From Nephromyces sp. MM_2019 (taxonomy: Eukaryota; Apicomplexa; Aconoidasida; Nephromycida), in assembly GCA_015657535.1 (NCBI GenBank), contig JADHZB010000754.1:1-27117 (forward strand): a DNA stretch of 27,117 nucleotides, written 5' to 3'. Positions 1 through 11,898 of the stretch are shown in pieces (positions within the stretch are counted from its first letter, which is position 1; each line of letters starts with the position of its first letter). The notes beneath the pieces are model-generated. The model ran no database searches, was not told where the DNA came from, and worked only from the letters and a program-made list of their open reading frames with translations. Made by a program: the position numbers and the translations under genes.

Positions 1-765
1 TACAAATAGTATATATTATTATACATTTAATTAACACAGTTATATAAATTCGCAGACCAATATATACACACACACATATATATATATATATTTATTATAT
101 TGCACGGTTTAAGAAATTTTATTTATCCACAATACAATAAACATTGGTAACAATCTTATTTTAAGTTGATTTGATTAATAATATTATTTCAATTAAACAC
201 CATACATTTACACATTTTATTTATTTGAATAATATTCATATTCAATTGAACACAATCTATTTAAACATGTACACACAGAGAAACACACATTACATAAACT
301 TTGAAAATTTAAAGAACAGACATACACATCACAACTATCCACCCCCCCCCCCACACACATACACACATTACAGTTATCCACCCCACACAAATACATACAA
401 TTTTAATATGGTAAACTTATTAAATTTCCTCATAAACATTAGTTAACTAACAAATCTTGATTGATTTGATCAAACATACAAATCTGTATTTTGCCTAATT
501 TTGCGAGTGTATGTATATACACTGATAATAATTTACTCTCCCACTTTCCCTCCTTTTTATTTAACTTTTTTTTTTTATATATAATAAAAATTAGAATTTG
601 TTATTATATTTATAATATAACAATGAGAGAGGTAACACAATTAGCATCTACAAAACACACACACACACCTATAATTATATAAATGTATATAACTCGTATA
701 AATATTGATTATTACACATTTTCAGAAACTCATGTAGCAAGACACACTTATTATATACACATTTA

Positions 766-768
<3 letters not shown>

Positions 769-796
<28 letters not shown>
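769..796. repeat. (TA)n microsatellite
   Basis: An uninterrupted alternating TA run of about 28 bases in non-coding sequence. Confidence 0.9.
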
Positions 797-1179
797 ATTA
801 TATATATTTATACTTATATTGACAAGTTCTGTAAACATGGATACACAAAAGAAACAAGGAAAAAATCGCATACAAATACATATATTTATACAAACATTTT
901 TATTTCATAAATTCTATACTCACACATAGATACATTATCGTAGTATAATTTGATATGAATTTGATTTGTAGCAAATATCTTATATTTTTTGAGACAATTA
1001 ATCTTTATATACTTCTTTTTACATTCGTTACCCATTTGTGTGTTTATATATGTATATATATATATATGTGTGTGTATTTTTGTGTTTTGAATACAAATCA
1101 AAATGTTGATAATTTTTATTATATTTAAGAAATTTGGTTCAAATCTTTGTGGATTTTTTCTATTTGTAGTTACTGTAAT

Positions 1180-1181
<2 letters not shown>

Positions 1182-1211
<30 letters not shown>
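1182..1211. repeat. (TA)n microsatellite
   Basis: An uninterrupted alternating TA run of about 30 bases in non-coding sequence. Confidence 0.9.
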
Positions 1212-1214
<3 letters not shown>

Positions 1215-2022
1215 GAAAAACTAACACTTTCAAAATTTCTTATAAAACTATATTTGAAAATTAAGCTCTAAACTATTACACAAAACTACACCTAAATTAT
1301 CTATATACTCACACACACACACAAACAAGTTCAGACTTAAATAAAAACCCACACATTCTTACACATTTCAGATCTACATATATATATGTATACATTTATT
1401 ACAAGATATTTCATATTCTTCTTATTGACAAATATTAATATGTAAATGACTAGAATAATCAAATTTTTATGAATGTGGTGTGCCTATATATTGTGCTTAT
1501 GTGTGTATAAAAATTTCATATATGTGTATAATATGGTGCTTATTTTAAATAAATATGTGTACACATTATATCTATGCATATATATATAGTGTGTGTGTGT
1601 ATATATGCTACATTTGCGAGTATTTATAATTTAATGTGTATGTGTAATTTGTTTTTTAATTAGCTTATGATAATTCTAGATTTGCACACTGAGATTTTAA
1701 GCATTAGGAACTAATTTAGGTAAAAAAGAAGCCTAATTTATTAATTTGTATTGTTGTATTCAAATAGCTCAGTACAAACACACATATTACTATATAAACA
1801 CTATAAAATTATATCAAAACTACACGAATATACGATTCACTGCAAAGCTACATATAATTAATTGAAAACAAAAAACTATTTAATTATATATAATTCATCA
1901 CACACACACATCTAGATAACACCCTTTGACTGTATAGAAATATAACACTACAAATTAAATACACTATACACTTGCAAATTACATAGATATATATAATCAT
2001 ACTTAATACAAACACATAAATA

Positions 2023-2043
2023 GTTATATATATATATATATAT
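2023..2043. repeat. (TA)n microsatellite
   Basis: A TA-alternating run of about 20 bases in non-coding sequence. Confidence 0.85.
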
Positions 2044-3721
2044 TATAATTTAATACAAAACTAGCTATCCACATATAAAAATATATAATTATTTATTAAC
2101 CACAAAACTAAACAATCCACACATTGCTATTTAAATCTATAAACTTTTTTACACACAAAATGAGCTGAAATAATTACAAAATGCACCACCCCAATATTAC
2201 TGCACACACTTGCCCCCACTCACCTGAATCTTATTAAACCTATACAATGCACACTTTACACATACACACCCCTTAAAGACTTCTATAACTATATACTACA
2301 TACAACTCCTACAAACACATTCACTACTTAAATAGCATATATATAGTACACGCACACACTAGCATTAAAACTACTGACTTTATACAATCTCACGTTAACT
2401 GCGCTAAGCTCGTAATCAAACAAAATACACACTCAACTCACATCAAACGCAAAGCTCATATCAAACTCGTACATATTAGGCATACACACACCCTACACTG
2501 AACATTCACAAACACAGATAATTCCCTTCACAGACTCACACACACCCTCACATCAGAAAAATCACGCTTTCACAAATCAAATTACATAAACTTACATTCA
2601 TAGCACACCATTACACAAGGAGATAATATACTTATATCACCCATCCATAAACGATATACACTCTAATCATATACACTCACTCTTCACATCACAAACACAC
2701 TGAGCCCAGAAAGCAAACACATACTAATCAAATCATAAAAATTACACACTCATCCATCAAACCTCAGAACTATGTATGCACACATTTAACATCTTCATAT
2801 AAAATAAGATTTGCACACGCAAAACAAAATTGAATTAAAAAAGTGAAGACATAAAATTATGGCATTTATGTACAGCATTGACAAAAAGCATTTTCCAATG
2901 CACATTTTTATGATGTTTATTTGAATTCCACAAGTTATTCTCACTCCTTCATTCAAGACATCTCATATTGTTAATCTACACACTTGAGACATTCTAACAT
3001 ACCACATTTATTGGTTTCCCTCCTCCTATGTCTTCTAAACACCTTAATCAATTTTTCCAGTAATTAGAAAATCACTTCACCAATACACGCTTTATATAAT
3101 CGAAGGTATCAAACAATCGTTTCTGAACACATTTGAGAAATTCTCTATTTCCTACCTCTACCATTTTCTTCTCCTCACTGAGTCCCTGACTCCCTATAAA
3201 CAATTTCTGCCGTTACAAACAACCCCCCAGTCAAAATAAACTTCTTATCCCCTCAAATTCACCCATTCCTTATCCTTAAACCTGGAGTCCCCAAGCCCCA
3301 CAATCTTCATTAACCCACACACACAAGTAACTATTGCATTGAGAGCCTTAAGAGTTAAACACTTTAATTATTTTCACTCTTGCTGTTTTATTCACTTTAC
3401 TCTATTATTTTAATATTTGGAAATAGTGTTACTTGATCCCATTATTTTCAATTCTTCAAATAGTGTGTTATCCATATCACTCGTGAGATTCACCTAAACA
3501 TATGTAATCATGTAGAAAATAATGCACACTCCATATCTTTTATGTCACTGAGTTCATTATGACAGATTTATAATAACCGCATACAACACATTCATACACT
3601 CTTTTAGCAATTATACATCTTAACCTATTGTACATATACTCCAGCACTCTCCCACACACCCTCACACTTAAAGACACACACTGAAATTGGGGTGGGGTTA
3701 TGTATTTATTTTATAGCCAAA

Positions 3722-5001
3722 ATGTTAGAAGCTAAGATTAGTAGAGCCAATATCTTAAAGAAGATATTTGACGTCATTAAAGATATGGTCACTGATGTAA
3801 ATTTAGATTGTAACGATGAAGGTATTAAATTACAAGCAATGGACAGTAGCCACGTTTCATTGGTGGCCTTAACACTAGAGGACTCTGGTTTCTTGCATTA
3901 CAGATGTGATTATGAGAGGGCGTTAGGCTTAAACATGCAAAGCGTGTGTAAAGTTTTTAAATTATGCGGAAACAATGACTCTGTTGCTTTACACAATGAA
4001 GATGAAAGCGATAATATCACCTTCGTATTCGAAAGTTCAGGTACTTCAATTGACTCACAGATGCTACACACACATTCCACACCCTTCAAACGCACAGCCC
4101 CCTCATGAACTAACACCTTACATACACATACACCTTTACAATCACACTATACTTACCAATAACTTATAAGTCATTTCTGTCACCACACTGTGATTTTTTA
4201 GGTGAAGATAAGATTTCAAGTTTTTCATTAAAATTGATGAGCATTGACCAAGATGCTTTGGGTATACCAGAAAATGATGAAACATGGGATGTTGTCATGA
4301 AATTACCCAGTAAAGATTTTTTTAACACGTGCCGTACTATGCAAGAATTCTCTGACACAGTTAGAGTAGAAGTTGACAAAAATGGTGTAAAATTTTGCAC
4401 AAGTGGTGATGTAGGAAGAGGTGAAGTTATCATTAAACCAAGGGACTCCAATGGTGAATCTGATGATATAGGAGTTGAATTAAAGGCATGTGTGTGTTTG
4501 TTAGGCACATTATATTTTTAATTTAATACATTGTGATAACCTCACTTATTACATTTCATATCAGCTTCTCACCCCCAATCAGAATATTCATGCACTCAAC
4601 CTATTAACCCCCCTTATATTAAACTGACTCGTTTTTTAGGTTTTCACCCTACATATCTATAAACTTGTAGTTCTTCGCACCAAAAATCCTATACATATAC
4701 AACTACACATCAATTAATACACACATACAAACCTATACACAAATGAACATATTTACATACTTATATGTGTGTGCAGGTTATGAATCCAGTAGCACAATCA
4801 TATGCCGTGAAACATCTAAGTCAATTTGCTAAAGCGATGAGCTTAAGTAATGGTGTGACAATATCATTGTCATCTGACAAGCCCATTGAAGTTCGTTTTG
4901 AAATTTTTGATAAACATGAAGACACAGAGGCAAAATTAGGGGAAATCAAATTTTTCTTAGCCCCCAAAATGGATGATGATGCGGATGTACCTATGGAATA
5001 A
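3722..5001 (+). CDS. PCNA: Proliferating cell nuclear antigen (DNA sliding clamp), 3 exons
   Basis: This gene encodes the ring-forming clamp that tethers replicative DNA polymerases and PIP-box partners to DNA in the nucleus. Exons read from the sequence are 3722-4040, 4202-4491 and 4777-5001; they splice in phases 1 and 0 to give 277 residues. The start is the ATG opening MLEAKI, a typical PCNA N-terminus. Other family marks are KLQAMDSSHVSLV, the YRCD motif followed by LGLN, FSLKLMSI at the end of the first domain, EFSDTV in the second, and the C-terminal FFLAPKM, which forms part of the partner-binding surface, followed by an acidic tail. The usual eukaryotic length is about 260 residues, so the protein looks complete. 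The exon 2 donor (tgt then gtgtgt) lies in a TG run and is weaker than the exon 1 donor; a shift of a few bases is possible there. Some apicomplexans have two PCNA paralogues and I cannot say which this is. Confidence 0.95.
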
Positions 5002-8000
5002 TGCGTGTGTTTTCGGTTTATATCCTTGTGATGATATAGTGTTTTTGTCTGTTTGATTTAAGTGTACATAATTTTTGATGATTGTGATTGATAAACAATG
5101 GAGGGATCAAGAGAATTTTAGTTTATATTTATAGAATGATTATGTGAATTTGTGTAATTTAGATATAGATAAATGCGTATACGTATTTTGTATTTGACAT
5201 TTATTTATAAGCATATTTAACTTCGGTATTTGTGTGTCTAACACTCGCTTTAAATATCTATATTCGCTATTATTAAACGCTACGTGTATTATTTTGAATT
5301 GTTACAACATACCCATATGTTTGCCTTTGACACTTTGGAATTATGGGAAAATCTACACATATTATTAGACAAAGCATCCTTGCTTTATATTAATATAAAC
5401 ATACGAAATTTAAGTGCTAAATAAAATTTTTACACACTAATTAGATTAAATATACAAAATAGATACACAAACATTCAAAATATTTTTAAAAATTGCACAA
5501 ATCCAAAAATCACTCCCAATTTATCTACCACACAATACATACATATTACTTATATATTAATATGCATATTAATATATATATACATTTTTAACTAATTAGA
5601 ATAACTATTATTAACTTAATATTAGCTACATGTTAAGCTTAATATCTAAGATGGGGTAATTCTCTGCTATGTACTTGTTTACACTCAGACAAATGGTCAC
5701 TATAAAATAATTAACTTTTAAATATCATTCATATTTTTGAATAACACTCAAAACATACACAAAATTTTAATTACTTCAACTTTTAAAAAATGAAACAAAT
5801 TTTCATATTATAGAAAATTTTCAGACCAAGTCCTCAGTGCAATACGTGTACATAATTGTGTAATATATTATTTCACATATATAACTTATAAATAATTGCC
5901 ATACACCACTTGAGTCCAACCTTAAATTTAAAATGTATAAAATTGAACCAAACTTTTTATAAACAACTTTAGGTTATATTAGACATTTACACATTAGGAA
6001 GCAAATTTCACACTTAAACATTTTGAAATTAACACAAGTGACGTTACATACTTATCAACTTAAATAGGCTAAGAGATTTATAGATTCACATGTGTGTAAG
6101 ACAGTAGATTATGTATGTTCCACCTAAACAGCTAACACAGTATAAATCAATTTCTTATTTCACATAAACTTCGATCATGTGACCAGGTTTGAGGACATGC
6201 TATTAATTATGAGTCTGTAACAGTAGTAACTAACTCGTCTATTCTTGTAACAAAACTTGACTTATTTTATTACTTAATTTTTGACACGGAGAAATTCTAG
6301 CTTAACACCCTGAGCTAACCCAAATTTTGATAACCTTCTCCTAATTTTTAATTGTTACTACTAGAGATCTTTGTGTAGTTGTGTTTACCATATGATTTCT
6401 ATTTAAATTTTTGCTAAAGTGTCTTTGCTTAAGTGTAATGTACTCTTTGTCAATTAAAATTAATGCTAATTAAGTTGGCTGTTTTCATTTTTTTTTGAGA
6501 TACTAAACACTGTTATCTCTCAACAGCTAAAAAAGGACTATTTTGCTTTCATTATTAGAATTTGGGCTCAAGCAGCAGTGTGTTGTGATAGTGTCCTAAG
6601 TTAGTAGAAACATAATAAGATCTGAATTAACATTTCCCTTCAATAAGCTTTCACTTAACACAACAATTTTCAAAGTCTTTTGTCACGAGGAAAATTAGGT
6701 ACTCATAATATCTAACCAATTTTCCCTCTTAATTTGTTTTGAGTTTTCTACTATTTGCTTAGAATAGGAGTATTCATATTAGCTAATCATAGACAATTTT
6801 TGATTATATGACTCTTGTAGCTATATCGTTACTAACTTTGAAAATTTTTTTTGTTGACAAGCTTGCACTCTGTTAAATTGTTTTACAATTTATTTTCAAA
6901 ATTTATTTTTGGGGAACTCTTTGTATATATTACTTTTAATATCCCTTCCTTTATATTCTTATTCTGATTTACTGAATACATTTTTAGGGTATCATTGTGT
7001 TGTTCTACTGTAAAGGGCTTTAATACTTTTAATTTCATTTAGCTCACTAATTTAAAATTTTGTTGGATTATAAAATTTTAACTAAAAGGGAGTTCCAGCT
7101 CAACGCCAAGAATAATTTTTTAATTGTTTTCTAAGTCGTAGTCTACCTCTGGTATAATTTCGATCGACATTGCTAGTTTTAGTGTAATTTTAATTTAAAC
7201 TTCATTTTTAGTCCAGCTTTTGCTAAAATGCTATTGTTAAGTGTATGTGTGTATGTGCCCTTTTCTGTATTTAACTTAAGTCTTTGCTAGTTATCTTGAA
7301 GTATATGTTTTCTTACGGGAAGATGCTAAACATTCACACACCAGTTTATCAAATTTGTTAGCATTAAATTGTGCTAGAAGTTCAAAACAAACATAGATCT
7401 TATCAACTAATATTTGCTGTATAATTAACCAACACATTCCCAAAGACCAATTACATTATTCCCTGAAGCTTTCTATCAGAGGCAAATATTAATTATTGGA
7501 ATAAATTAGCCACTCTATATTCCATAAAACACCTTGAGACATATAAACCTATCTTCCACTAATCATAATCAATATGCTCTCTCATCTCCTTAGCCAAATA
7601 AAACCCAAGACATACACCAATTACCTCCTAATAAGATCCATCAATTGTAGGCATTAGCCCTTTACCAAATCGTTCAAGACAGATCATTACTACCTACTAA
7701 CATCATTTACGCCCTTTAGGTAGCAAATTTCCTCTGTGTCATAATTGTGCATGACAACACACACATATCCCAATACACCTAGGTAGTATCAATAGTTCCC
7801 TAAAATTTCTTTTCCAGCGTGTCTTCCACTTCCCTAATGCAATTTTTACCACTTAATCATTTCTTACCCTAGAAGCTGCCAAATTACCTTTCTCTTCTCC
7901 TTCACCGAATATTTTGTATGATTCTAAACCCTAAAAACTGCCACATGCGGTGTTTTCCCAATTTAGCTTTCAGTACATAGCAGCACGAAACTACTAGTTA

Positions 8001-8231
8001 ACTAATTAGTGGGATTATACACTCAAGCTATCTAAATAACCCTAGAAAAGTTATTTATTGAGGCAATTGGACCTATAAGTAAAAACAAAGTAATATATCC
8101 AAATCACACACAAATTACTATGATTCCTAAGTGGAGTTTTGTGAAGTTAACACCTATAATAAGACAAAACAAACTCTGGATAAATTGAATCACAGATAAC
8201 TCTGAAACAGATTTAATTTTCCACTTAAAAA
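5002..8231. other. Intergenic region, no gene seen
   Basis: This 3.2 kb stretch separates PCNA from the next plus-strand gene. It should contain the PCNA 3' untranslated region and the promoter of the 8232 gene. Stops are frequent in all frames and I found no exon chain matching a known family. About 7430-8230 shifts to a C-richer plus strand, much like the sequence upstream of PCNA, which fits a region upstream of a plus-strand gene. Two blocks around 6290-6640 and 7090-7420 share short words in the same order and may be an old duplication. Confidence 0.6.
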
Positions 8232-9246
8232 ATGGAAAAACGCAATAGGAAGCATTTGCACTCCAATACATCCCCAAGGGCAAAAAGACACGAGCCTCCA
8301 CAAAGAACAATCCCAGTTCAACCCAAAACACCGTCAGAGAATTATCTACGGGAGCGTATGTTATCCACACAAAAAACTGTTTCGGAATGTTTTGATAATA
8401 CTATTAAGTTTAACAATTACCTAAAATCTGTAAACTATGAAATCTTGACTGAAATCAATGAAATTTCGAGCCTCCCAAGACTTCAGAAGGTAATAAACTC
8501 ACAAGGACATATCGAGAACGAAGATTATATAGCTTGGGACCCTTCACATAAATTCAGATCTATAATTCCACTTGAATTGTTACAAAATCAACAAGTGGAT
8601 TTTGAATTATTAAAGTCTGAACATTGTGGGTCGTTTTCACTCCTCCCATTGATTTCAGCTGTTTCAAAAATGCACATTCTGAATGAAAAAAAAATAGAAA
8701 GCATACACACTAGTCTAACTGAACAAAATATTTCAATCCCAAGGTTTGAATTTCTTACATAACTAATGTGCACATGCTGTTTCACAAAACAAATTCAAAC
8801 ACAATTTGCTTCATATTGACCCATATATTTGAATACCTTTCCTAGGCACCCTCAAATACACACAAATTTTTCTCACACCTATTTTTTTTAGTGAAACAAT
8901 CAAGACACCACTACCTGGAGTTTACTCCCCAGCCCTAATATTGACATCCTCTTATATGGATACAAAATTAACCTCACCTATAGAAAGCCATACACGGCAG
9001 AATGATAATTTATCTATATCATCAAGCAATCCCACACATAACTCAACAAATCATAATGAAAATCTGGATAATTTCAACTTAAATTATAGCTTTACACCAA
9101 GTCTATCTAACCGTTCAATTTCTACCAAATCTATTAGATCATTTAAATCATCCAGAACCAACAACTCAAACGATCGCAGTAAATCAAACTCACGAAAATT
9201 ATCCCCACGGTTTCATCCACAAAACGATCCCCATAGAGCACCCTAA
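8232..9246 (+). CDS. Unrecognised basic, Ser/Asn-rich protein, 2 exons
   Basis: I do not recognise the family. Exons are 8232-8743 and 8892-9246. The donor follows cca-ag, the acceptor follows a T-run ending in tttag, and the join is in phase 2, giving 288 residues. The first exon has a basic start (MEKRNRKHL, then RAKRHEPPQR) that could act as a nuclear localisation signal. It is followed by an ordered-looking part of about 120 residues with EDYIAWDPSHKFRSIIPLELL and a Leu-rich segment near SFSLLPLISAVSKMHIL. The second exon encodes a disordered tail rich in Ser, Asn, Thr and Arg, including a pattern of Ser-Arg/Ser-Lys pairs (SISTKSIRSFKSSRT). A nuclear, nucleic-acid-associated role is only a guess from charge. 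The ATG is the first in an open frame that keeps coding character across the splice. Confidence 0.8.
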
Positions 9247-10064
9247 GGTTTTATATATTTTTTGATTGGAAACAAACACATTGAAATAACTCACACACAG
9301 AGAGTAGCCCTACATATATACAAAAAATAGCTCTTATACACACATAATTTAGCTATAAGTTTACCTCGCTTATCAAAGGCTTAAAGCATATAGCTATTTT
9401 AATTCAATTTGTATTATAAGTTATACATTTTACAAGGGTTTTATTCCATCAACATTAAGAACAACTTCTACACATTTTTAATATAGAATTTTGATAATTT
9501 TTACAAATTTATTTTATATTTGTCGAGTATTGACTATAAATAATTTAATCGTTCATGACTTTGATTAATTAGTTTTATCACAAATAATTTCATCAAAAAA
9601 TAAGATAGATATTTGGAGAAAAAATTTTATAATTAGGCGTAATATGATTATATAAAAATGTTTTTGTTGGGGGAGATATCATAATGAGTGTGTGTGTGTG
9701 GATTAGGAAGCAATAAGAAAAGATATTTGTTTAAAATAAATAAAAAAATTCAATGTATATATGAAGATGATGATAAGACTCTCATGAAAAAATAGTAAAT
9801 AATTAAATGGGTTTCAGTGTTGAAATTTGGGATTTTCTCTAATTATTTGAGGCATTTCAATTCTGTCATGTGTATGTAGTTTTCACGTAAAAATGTTGAG
9901 TTAAAACAAATAATATCTCACCAATTAAGATTTAACCAATTTCTTTGAAATCTTAAACCACAAAAAAATTTTTATAATCAATAAAGCAATAAGTTTCGTC
10001 AATTTGGACAACTTAATTACTCGTAAACTTACAAGATGTTGAATATCAAGTTTGATAAATCTTC
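9247..10064. other. Gap between convergent genes
   Basis: This AT-rich stretch lies between the stop of the plus-strand gene and the stop of the minus-strand PH gene, so it should hold both 3' ends. No open frame of note is present. A short GT run occurs near 9685-9700. From here to about 11300 the plus strand turns TG-rich instead of CA-rich. Confidence 0.65.
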
Positions 10065-10837
10065 TTACATGTCGTCAACAAGGTAAGATGGTCGAATGAT
10101 TATTTTTGCGATTGTACGTAGCCATGAATTTTGTTCATGCGCAGTGTCTGCCACTAGAATAAACACTTGATCGTATGTAACTATACGAAATGAGTTTTCA
10201 ATTTCAATTTCATCTTCAGCACTGCTTACACTACAAAATACTTGTATGGGAATTGCCTATTTAGATGCAAAAAATGAGGAGAGTTCATTAATTCTATACA
10301 GAGGTAGAAATAGTTTTGTACTTAAGGATCAATTGATCATCCTATCTCTACTTGTATGTATGTAGTTGTGTATATGTGCGAGGGTATGAAGAGATATATA
10401 TGTGAATATATATATATACTTGTATGTGTGTTATACATATAGATGTATGTGTAAATACATAGAAAAGTGTGTGTACCAGTATGTAATTTTAAATGTATGT
10501 ATATGTACCAATGGGCATTTTAAATTATTCAATTTATAGTATGATTGTGCGCATCTCTAAAAGCAAACTAACAGGAAAATACCTAATTTTGAATGTGTTT
10601 GTGCAAATGTGCATGTATGTCATCCAATTGTTATAAAGATGAAAGTCAAAGATTGTGTACCTCTGTTGGTCTTTGGTAATTTACATCATGTTGGTCACGA
10701 AATGTGTAGAAATATTTAGGGGTTAAGACACACCATCTCCTCCTCCATTCCTTGAGGAAACGTGACTGTTTGGATAGCCAGCCTTCTTTCACAATGTCTG
10801 AACGTCTAAGTAACATTATATGATAAACACACACCAA
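10065..10837 (-). CDS. PH-domain protein, APH-like; 5' end uncertain
   Basis: Two exons on the minus strand, 10837-10661 and 10256-10065, join in phase 0 (exon ends on PTE, next begins AIPIQV) and encode one pleckstrin homology domain of about 120 residues. The N-terminal half has KEGWL, then a strongly basic strand WLSKQSRFLKEWRRRW and VLTPKYFYTF. The C-terminal half has SSAEDEIEIENSFRI, VFILVADT, and the helix with the near-invariant Trp in QNSWLRTI, ending LVDDM. PH domains bind phosphoinositides or phosphatidic acid at membranes. The order and spacing resemble apicomplexan APH, an acylated PH protein on micronemes that senses phosphatidic acid; that assignment is an inference. APH normally starts with a Met-Gly acylation site. 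The visible starts (10837, or the in-frame ATG at 10816) lack it, and I found no Met-Gly exon in the kilobase upstream. A tttag-like acceptor before the Arg-Ser-Asp codons (near 10807) suggests a first exon may be missing. Confidence 0.85.
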
Positions 10838-11898
10838 TCATTAGAAGTGAAATCGAAAAAAAGGTGTTAAAAATGTTTGTATTTCAGAGTGTGAAGTATA
10901 GGGGCTGCATATATTGTAATTAGAAGTTGTTAGGGTGAGGGAGTACTTGTACCGTGGTTAGATGTGTGTAGAGTAGATGGGAGGAAAATGAGTGAGCTAT
11001 TGCCAAGTATAAGTGGGGGTCTAGGTGGCAAAAAAGTTAACATGTGTTGATATGTGTTGTGTTATTCTACTATGTCAGATGTCAGTGCACATTGTGTTTA
11101 TGTGTTGATTTTGCGTTGCATGTTCGTGTATGTGGTGTAAGAGCATGTGTAAAGATGTGTGTGAGTTTTAGTGTTTGTTGAATGCATTGTGTGTGTGTAT
11201 AACCATGGGTACATGATGTGTTTGAGTATTGTGTATATATATACGTAAGTGCGTGCTTGTGTGTGCTTGGTGCATTTTTATTAACTTATGGCTTTACTTT
11301 TCAAATACCAAAGAACCTTCAAGTACTGTGAATCTCCAGACTAACATTTGAAAAATGTAAAGTTCAGAATCATAGTCAATCAACGAATGACTCATTTTAT
11401 ATATATAATCACAATTAGCTCTCTATATGAATAATGTTAACTTTGTACACAAACAAAATTAATTTTCTAGACACATTTACACCCTTAAAGTCCATCTTGC
11501 ACACACATTACCAAAAAAGTTATCCGAAACCTTTAATCTCTAGAGAACAATTTTCACAAATTAACTAACTTAAAGTATTCTTGTGTGTTTGTGGATGTCG
11601 TTTTACATTTAATTAGAAAGGATTAGATTTTTAACAAACTTAGATAAAACACTCAATCCTTTCAGCAAATTTTTTTTTAATTTTCATTGAACTTTTATCC
11701 AAACAACATTTTATAATAACTACCTTTTAACTGATAAAATTGCTGTTAAAGTTTGAATTGTGAATTTATTTTAACAATTTAGAGTTGATTAAAATTAGTT
11801 TTTGATAAAAATGTGGTATTTTTGGGTATAAAGGTGTGTTTAATTACAAGTGCGTGTGTGTATGTGTGTCTATTTATATCTTGGAAATTTAGCTATCG
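10838..11898. other. TG-rich non-coding region
   Basis: This stretch lies upstream of the minus-strand PH gene and downstream of the minus-strand TSR gene. The plus strand is dominated by TGTG words (for example 11040-11280), so the coding strand of both neighbours is CA-rich here. It probably contains the PH promoter, possibly a missed first PH exon, and the 3' end of the TSR transcript. No other exon could be supported. Confidence 0.55.

Larger units (their letters stand above)
1..3721. other. AT/CA-rich non-coding region upstream of PCNA
   Basis: I see no convincing gene here. The small open frames on both strands consist of low-complexity Ile/Tyr/Thr/His or lie across microsatellites. 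The first 2.1 kb is mostly A and T with several (TA)n and (CA)n tracts and a C-run near 341-352. From about 2150 to 3660 the plus strand becomes rich in A and C and poor in G, with many CACA words, and this continues up to the PCNA start. That stretch probably holds the promoter and 5' untranslated region of PCNA, but no specific promoter element can be named. Confidence 0.7.

Noticed and set aside
171..1233. Small open frames at the left edge on both strands
   Set aside because: They are low-complexity Asn/His/Ile/Tyr peptides over AT and CA repeats with no splice or domain support.
8104..8370. Minus-strand frame of 88 codons overlapping the start of the 8232 gene
   Set aside because: It is antisense to a better-supported exon and shows no family signature.
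10326..10339. Perfect 12-base palindrome gatcaattgatc
   Set aside because: It lies in an intron of the PH gene, is short, and is not repeated elsewhere that I can see; probably chance.
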